A stretch of 42,545 nt of DNA from Candidatus Woesearchaeota archaeon (GTDB lineage: Archaea > Nanobdellota > Nanobdellia > Woesearchaeales > UBA10216): contig JACPBZ010000005.1 of NCBI GenBank assembly GCA_016180105.1, positions 1 through 42,545 of the forward strand. Direction: 5' to 3'. This document shows positions 38,845 to 42,545 of this stretch, in pieces. Positions within the stretch are counted from its first letter, which is position 1; each line of letters starts with the position of its first letter. The notes under the pieces are model-generated. The model saw nothing but the letters and a program-made list of their open reading frames with translations. It was not told the origin of the DNA and searched no databases. A program made the position numbers and the translations under genes.

Positions 38845-39263
38845 CTATTCACCTTCTTTTTCCTGATTCTCTTTGCTCCCTTGAGCTTTCTTGTTCGCTT
38901 ATTAACTTTTCTCTTTTGGGCAGCTGTCTTGGCTTTTCTCTTTACCGCCTTCGCCACGATTTTCGAGGCAGACCTCAAGGCAACCGCTTTCCTTGTCGTG
39001 CTCCCGATTGCCTGCGACTGCGCCCTTGCTATTGCGCTTTCGATTTCCTGCCTGGCGGCTAGCGCGTTTTGCACGTGCTTCCCGATGACTGCTGCTGCCG
39101 CGGCTGGAGTCCTTGCCTTCAATATCTCATCAGCCAGCTCAGTGTCCTGGTAGATGTTTCTTATCCAGCTGTGGAAGTCGTTGCTCAGGCTGTGGACTTT
39201 GTGATGAAACGCATAGTGCTCCCTAATCCTTTTCGAAGTAGTCTCTTGTTTTGATTTTCCCAC
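38808..39263 (-). CDS. Lysine/arginine-rich hypothetical protein
   Basis: The track starts at TTG 39287; a GTG at 39263 (VGKSKQETTSKRIREHYAF) has a GAGG ribosome site 9 nt upstream and may be the true start, giving 151 residues. The N-terminal half is helical (FHSWIRNIYQDTELADEILKA); the C-terminal half is extremely basic (KAVKRKAKTAAQKRKVNKRTR), as in histone-H1-like or RNA-binding tails. It is probably a nucleic-acid-associated protein. Family unknown. Confidence 0.5.
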   Translation of the reverse strand: MGKSKQETTSKRIREHYAFHHKVHSLSNDFHSWIRNIYQDTELADEILKARTPAAAAAVIGKHVQNALAARQEIESAIARAQSQAIGSTTRKAVALRSASKIVAKAVKRKAKTAAQKRKVNKRTRKLKGAKRIRKKKVNRWLNWLKLAPEL

Positions 39264-39295
39264 GCTATTTGCCTCTTTTTCCCCCAAGGCCCGAA

Positions 39296-40948
39296 TTATT
39301 TCTTATCCTGGATGAACACCAAAGTGACCAGCTTCACTGGCACGCCAGCGTAGACAACAGGCTTTTCCGTCTTGATGACTTGCGATGCGGGAACATTCAC
39401 CGTTGCCTTCAGCTTCCCATACGGCGCACCCTCGCAGCACACCACAGCCCTGTTTCCGGGAAGGTCAGTGAGGCCGAAAGTGTCATCACAGGCTTGCCTC
39501 GTCTCCTCGCTGAAGAACCAGCAAAGGCCCTTTCCGTGGCAGTTTGACTCGCAAACGTTTGTGCCTACCTTGATGCAGTCGTCCTTGCATTCGCCTGAAG
39601 AGTGAACCAGTACAAAGTTAACAGTCGCAACCCCGCCATCAGGAACCAAGATGCTATTTTCTGTCCTGGCATCATAATCCGACTTGGCAGCAACAATATC
39701 ATAAGTGGTTGAAGGCACATTGTCAATCCTGTAAAAGCCTGTTCCATTGGTGGTTGCCGTGAATGCCGTGCCGAGAATCCTGACCAGGGAGCCCACGACT
39801 GGGCAACCTTCAGCCGGGCACGGTCCCTGGCTGTCAAAAGTGCTCACGTTCCTCACGTAGCCTTCTATGCTTCCTGAAGTGCCAAACCACTCTCCCGGGT
39901 CGCACACTTCCAAACCAGAACTTCCGCCAACGTTAGTGTAAGAGTCATACTTCCCGCCAGTCTGGATGTCAGCCCTCGACAAAGGCTTCGCGTGGCAACT
40001 GCTCAGGGCAACATTCCACGCGCACTTCGGATCATTCTCGCAAGGCGTTTGCTGCTTATTATCACAAACAATCTCAATAGAGGCAGTCTCGGCAGTTATG
40101 GCCACATCAACATCATAGTAGCACTTGTCATTATAAACACAATCCGACGACAGGTCACAACACGCATTATCGTTCAGGTCAGTTAAGCACGCCCCTCCTG
40201 AGCACTCCCTCCACCTGTAAGCTTCGCCGGCATCGTCTCCGCAGCAGGCGCCTCCTGCAACTTCGCCGCCAACACTCCACTTTCCACTGCCCACTGCGCT
40301 GTTGCAGCTTGCTGCTGAGGAGTCGCCGTCGTAGTACTGGCACTGGCTGTTGCACACTCCAGAGAGAACAAATCCGCCGGCAGAGACTTCATCGCACTGG
40401 CTGGCTGCGCCGCAGCTCGCCTCGCACTTCCCGCCGCCGTAACCTGGTGTTGGCTGTGTCTGGACGTCATTGGCGTCGCAGCTCACGCAAACGTTGCTCG
40501 TCGCATCGCACGTGGTTCCTCCGCAGCAGCCGCCCCCTCCGCCGCACGGGTTTCCCGCGGGCTGGCAGTTGACGCACGTTCCGCCGCTGCAGCCCCAGCC
40601 GCTCGGGTTGCATCTGGCACCGTCGCCGGCTGTCGCGCACGTCTTGCACTGCCCACCGTTGCAGAAGTTGGAGCCTGTGCACCCGGCAGGTTGGGAGCCA
40701 TCTGCCAGGTTACTGATTCCGCAGCCGCCTCCTCCACTCCAAGTCTGGCACACGCCAGGACTGGAAGAGCACGGGCGGCATTGAAAGTTGTAGCACTCCT
40801 CGCCTGCAAGGCAGAGAGGGTCACCAACATCTCCACACGTGCGCTTGCCAACATCAAAAGGTCCGGAAGTATACCATCCCTGTGCTGAAGCCTGCAAGCT
40901 AAACAGCACAGCCAAAAGCAATGCAATAAACAGCAACCGCAGCTTCAC
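39296..40948 (-). CDS. Cysteine-rich exported protein with carboxypeptidase-regulatory-like domain
   Basis: I prefer the GTG at 40948, with GAGGG 11 nt upstream and a TATA box (ctatttatatg) that makes the track start too early; 550 residues. The signal peptide KLRLLFIALLLAVLFSLQASAQG is followed by about 300 residues of dense CxxxxC repeats (CNGGQCKTCATAGDGARC, CGGGGGCCGGTTCD), resembling EGF/knottin-like modules. Residues near GTSGSIEGYVRNVS to VATVNFVLV form a carboxypeptidase-regulatory (beta-sandwich) domain. It is likely a disulfide-stabilised surface protein; the thioredoxin-fold protein at 20.8 kb could assist it. Confidence 0.75.
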   Translation of the reverse strand: MKLRLLFIALLLAVLFSLQASAQGWYTSGPFDVGKRTCGDVGDPLCLAGEECYNFQCRPCSSSPGVCQTWSGGGGCGISNLADGSQPAGCTGSNFCNGGQCKTCATAGDGARCNPSGWGCSGGTCVNCQPAGNPCGGGGGCCGGTTCDATSNVCVSCDANDVQTQPTPGYGGGKCEASCGAASQCDEVSAGGFVLSGVCNSQCQYYDGDSSAASCNSAVGSGKWSVGGEVAGGACCGDDAGEAYRWRECSGGACLTDLNDNACCDLSSDCVYNDKCYYDVDVAITAETASIEIVCDNKQQTPCENDPKCAWNVALSSCHAKPLSRADIQTGGKYDSYTNVGGSSGLEVCDPGEWFGTSGSIEGYVRNVSTFDSQGPCPAEGCPVVGSLVRILGTAFTATTNGTGFYRIDNVPSTTYDIVAAKSDYDARTENSILVPDGGVATVNFVLVHSSGECKDDCIKVGTNVCESNCHGKGLCWFFSEETRQACDDTFGLTDLPGNRAVVCCEGAPYGKLKATVNVPASQVIKTEKPVVYAGVPVKLVTLVFIQDKK

Positions 40949-41101
40949 TAGTTTCACTTCCCTCTTTTTTAGGTGCTTATGCAGCCTTGTCATATAAATA
41001 GGTTTTGGAAGGCTTCGGGGCAATCAGGAAGACAAAAACCAAAAAGCTTATATAATCTAAATACACCAAATAGGTTACACATTGAATCCAAGTGATTACG
41101 A

Positions 41102-41620
41102 ATGATTATTTGCGATAGTTCATCGTTGATTTTGCTCGCGAAAATAAGCAGGTTGGAAATCGCGCATAGCTTGTTCGGAACGATTTTGATTCCAAGAGCT
41201 GTTTATGATGAAGCTGTAGTCAGGGGCAAGGAGGAGCGCTACACCGATGCGTTCCTGATTGATAAGCAGGTAGGCGGGCTAGTAATGGTAAGAGAGCTCG
41301 ATAAGGCGCATATGGAAAAGGCTGAAAGCCTTAAAGCAGTCATTGGCAGAGGCGAAGCAGAAGCAATAGCGCTGTGCGCGCAGGAAAAGCAAAAAATTTT
41401 GCTCACGGACGATTTGGAGTCTGTCAGGATTGCAGAGTTGCACGGGATAAAGTGCAGGACGACGTTGGGGGTGCTGTACGAAGCCCTCAAGAAAGGGCTT
41501 CTGCAGCTAAAGGATTATGAGTCTGCCCTGAAGGATTTTTCCAGGAACGCGTGGGTTTCGGCCGAGGTCGTTGCGGAATTTTGGCAGGTGGGACAAAGGT
41601 TAAAGGGTGATAAGAGATGA
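41102..41620 (+). CDS. PIN-like toxin, DUF3368 family
   Basis: A 172-residue protein. MIICDSSSLILLAKISRLE gives the first Asp, GRGEAEAIALCAQEK the central acidic pair and LLTDDLESVRIAE the last; TTLGVLYEALKKGLL is typical of the DUF3368 branch. These PIN-fold proteins are predicted RNases paired with UPF0175-like antitoxins, as here, where the antitoxin gene overlaps by 4 bp (ATGA). The toxin-first order is the usual one is not assumed. A TATA-like ttatataatc lies near 41048-41057. Confidence 0.85.
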   Translation: MIICDSSSLILLAKISRLEIAHSLFGTILIPRAVYDEAVVRGKEERYTDAFLIDKQVGGLVMVRELDKAHMEKAESLKAVIGRGEAEAIALCAQEKQKILLTDDLESVRIAELHGIKCRTTLGVLYEALKKGLLQLKDYESALKDFSRNAWVSAEVVAEFWQVGQRLKGDKR

Positions 41621-41925
41621 AACAGCAAAGGGTAAGCTTGACTTTGCCAAAAAAATTATTGGAAGAAGCGGAAAAAATGGCAGCGCAAAAATTTGAAGAC
41701 AGGTCAACAGCAATAAGGGAACTGCTGGCAATAGGAATAGCCAGTTACAAGGAAAATGAAGCGGTAAAAAACTATGCCGAAGGTAAGCTGTCACTCGGCA
41801 AAGCGGCAGAACTGGCAGGAGTTTCAACGTGGCGCTTAATAGACCTTCTAAGAGAAAAAAAAGTTCCATTGAGGTACGATCTTGATAAGCTAAGAGAAGA
41901 AATTAAAGCCTTAGTCGCCACTTAA
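41617..41925 (+). CDS. Antitoxin with RHH and UPF0175-like domains
   Basis: A 102-residue protein. QRVSLTLPKKLLEEAEKMAA and DRSTAIRELLAIGIASYKEN form a ribbon-helix-helix DNA-binding unit. YAEGKLSLGKAAELAGVSTWRLIDLLREKKVPLRYD is the UPF0175 helix-turn-helix signature. It follows the DUF3368 toxin with an ATGA overlap, so synthesis is coupled. It probably neutralises the PIN protein and represses the operon. Confidence 0.87.
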   Translation: MKQQRVSLTLPKKLLEEAEKMAAQKFEDRSTAIRELLAIGIASYKENEAVKNYAEGKLSLGKAAELAGVSTWRLIDLLREKKVPLRYDLDKLREEIKALVAT

Positions 41926-41982
41926 GCAAAAGCGCATTTTGATCTTGCCTCAGAAAACACTGAAATTCTCGTAAAGCGCGAG

Positions 41983-42102
41983 TTACAACAAAGTAGCAGT
42001 AGCAACAGGCAACTCAGTAGCAGTCGGAGTGGCAACATAAGCCGCACTCGTCGGGGTGGGAGTGTAAGTTACAATAACATTAGGAGATTGGCACGCAGCA
42101 GT
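41983..42102 (-). pseudogene. Possible remnant of a Pro/Thr-rich exported protein
   Basis: A 39-codon open stretch bounded by stops and lacking a start reads TAACQSPNVIVTYTPTPTSA and AAYVATPTATELPVATATLL. Its lipobox-like Cys and TPTPT linker resemble the lipoprotein at 23798. It lies 28 nt beyond the stop of the partial gene at the right edge. No promoter is visible. It may be a truncated lipoprotein or chance; the rest of 41926-42130 holds nothing I recognise. Confidence 0.25.
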
Positions 42103-42130
42103 TTAAGCGACATTTTAAGAAAAAACCAAG

Positions 42131-42545
42131 TTAGTTTTGCAAAACAGGCCTAGGACCAGAGTAATTCAAATCACGATTCATATACTGATTTCCATTCAAT
42201 GATTGCACACCACTTCCAGTAACAATTACAACAGCATGATCGCCTTTAGGCAACAGGGTTGTGTAAGAGCGTACCCCTACAGCCCTCAACAAAGACGTGA
42301 GCCAACTCTCTGTCATCCCACTGCCAGAGAAACCCACTTCCGCCACAGCCCACACAGGAGGATCCATGCTATTTTGCGGAAAAACAGCAGAATAAGTATC
42401 CGCATTTACCCCAGTCACATGCCTCAAGTTCTGCACAGCCCACGCTTTCAAGCCCTCAACCATCTCCACCTCACTCGGAACAGGCTTGCTCTTCCAGCCA
42501 GGACCCTGAACAATCGCCCTCGCCAAAGTGTAAGAGCTGACAAAG
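42131..42545 (-). CDS. Hypothetical protein, 5' end outside window
   Basis: The track starts at an internal TTG, but the frame is open to the window edge (FVSSYTLARAIVQGPGW...), so the gene is truncated by the window. The visible 137 residues include LKAWAVQNLRHVTGVNADTY, PPVWAVAEVGFSGSGMTESW and YTTLLPKGDHAVVIVTGSG, a mixed alpha/beta domain. I recognise no family. There is no membrane helix in the visible part. Confidence 0.55.
   Translation of the reverse strand, partial: FVSSYTLARAIVQGPGWKSKPVPSEVEMVEGLKAWAVQNLRHVTGVNADTYSAVFPQNSMDPPVWAVAEVGFSGSGMTESWLTSLLRAVGVRSYTTLLPKGDHAVVIVTGSGVQSLNGNQYMNRDLNYSGPRPVLQN

Noticed and set aside
1-42545. tRNA, rRNA, CRISPR arrays and complete insertion sequences
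   Set aside because: I looked for T-loop signatures, regularly spaced repeats and transposase motifs by eye and saw none; a tRNAscan or repeat search could still find weak cases.

Overview
The window reads as a chromosomal segment from an archaeon, most likely a small-genome DPANN-type lineage (Diapherotrites/Micrarchaeota-like). The archaeal assignment rests on Orc1/Cdc6, archaeal DnaG, RIO1 kinase, ABCE1, RtcB plus archease, a PIN-ATPase-KH protein, DUF99, and TATA boxes about 26-30 nt upstream of start codons, typical of leaderless archaeal transcripts. The exact phylum is an inference. No rRNA, recognisable tRNA, CRISPR array or complete insertion sequence was seen. Coding is dense except in 33.0-33.5 kb and 36.6-38.0 kb.

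Layout. 1-6082 (minus): an amino-sugar operon, glmS, HAD phosphatase, transaldolase, a NagB-IMPase fusion, a YvcK/GlmR-like protein and a sugar nucleotidyltransferase, with several 4-bp ATGA overlaps. 6.3-9.9 kb: DUF99, a membrane methyltransferase and two exported proteins. 9.9-10.5 kb: a VapBC module. 10.5-20.6 kb: ABCE1 with a reduced Fe-S domain, an HTH regulator, a PIN/ATPase/KH protein, alpha-glucan phosphorylase, SerRS, a ridA pseudogene, Orc1/Cdc6 and acylphosphatase. 20.6-25.7 kb: small zinc proteins, an exported thioredoxin-fold protein, Sua5, two accessory genes lying in a decayed tandem duplication, and a metallophosphoesterase. 25.7-28.4 kb (minus): archease, an alpha/beta hydrolase and rtcB. 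28.5-36.6 kb: RNase HI, membrane proteins, a SurA-like lipoprotein, DnaG, RIO1, an AbrB/VapC pair and FtsZ. 36.6-38.2 kb: a gene-poor region with two frameshifted small genes and a probable structured RNA. 38.3-42.5 kb: small nuclease-like and basic proteins, a cysteine-rich exported protein, a PIN toxin/antitoxin pair and a partial gene.

The main discovery candidate is rtcB. The ORF track shows it as a broken gene, but removing two segments of 31 and 32 nt restores a full-length 473-residue RtcB and, at each junction, the tyrosine expected there. Each segment fits an archaeal bulge-helix-bulge (BHB) splicing substrate: a 4-bp helix (AAGG/CCTT or TAGG/CCTA) between two 3-nt bulges, with the inferred cuts after the second bulge nucleotide, closed by a roughly 10-bp intron hairpin. 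Each intron also carries an in-frame stop. RtcB is the ligase that joins exons after the tRNA splicing endonuclease cuts BHB motifs, so this cell may have to splice the mRNA of its own splicing ligase. Archease, the RtcB activator, is encoded upstream in the same direction.

Other notable points: ABCE1 keeps the ligands for only one of its two [4Fe-4S] clusters; a GlmR-like protein is encoded with GlmS; NagB is fused to an inositol-monophosphatase domain; and a metallophosphoesterase has Cys in place of its first metal-binding Asp.
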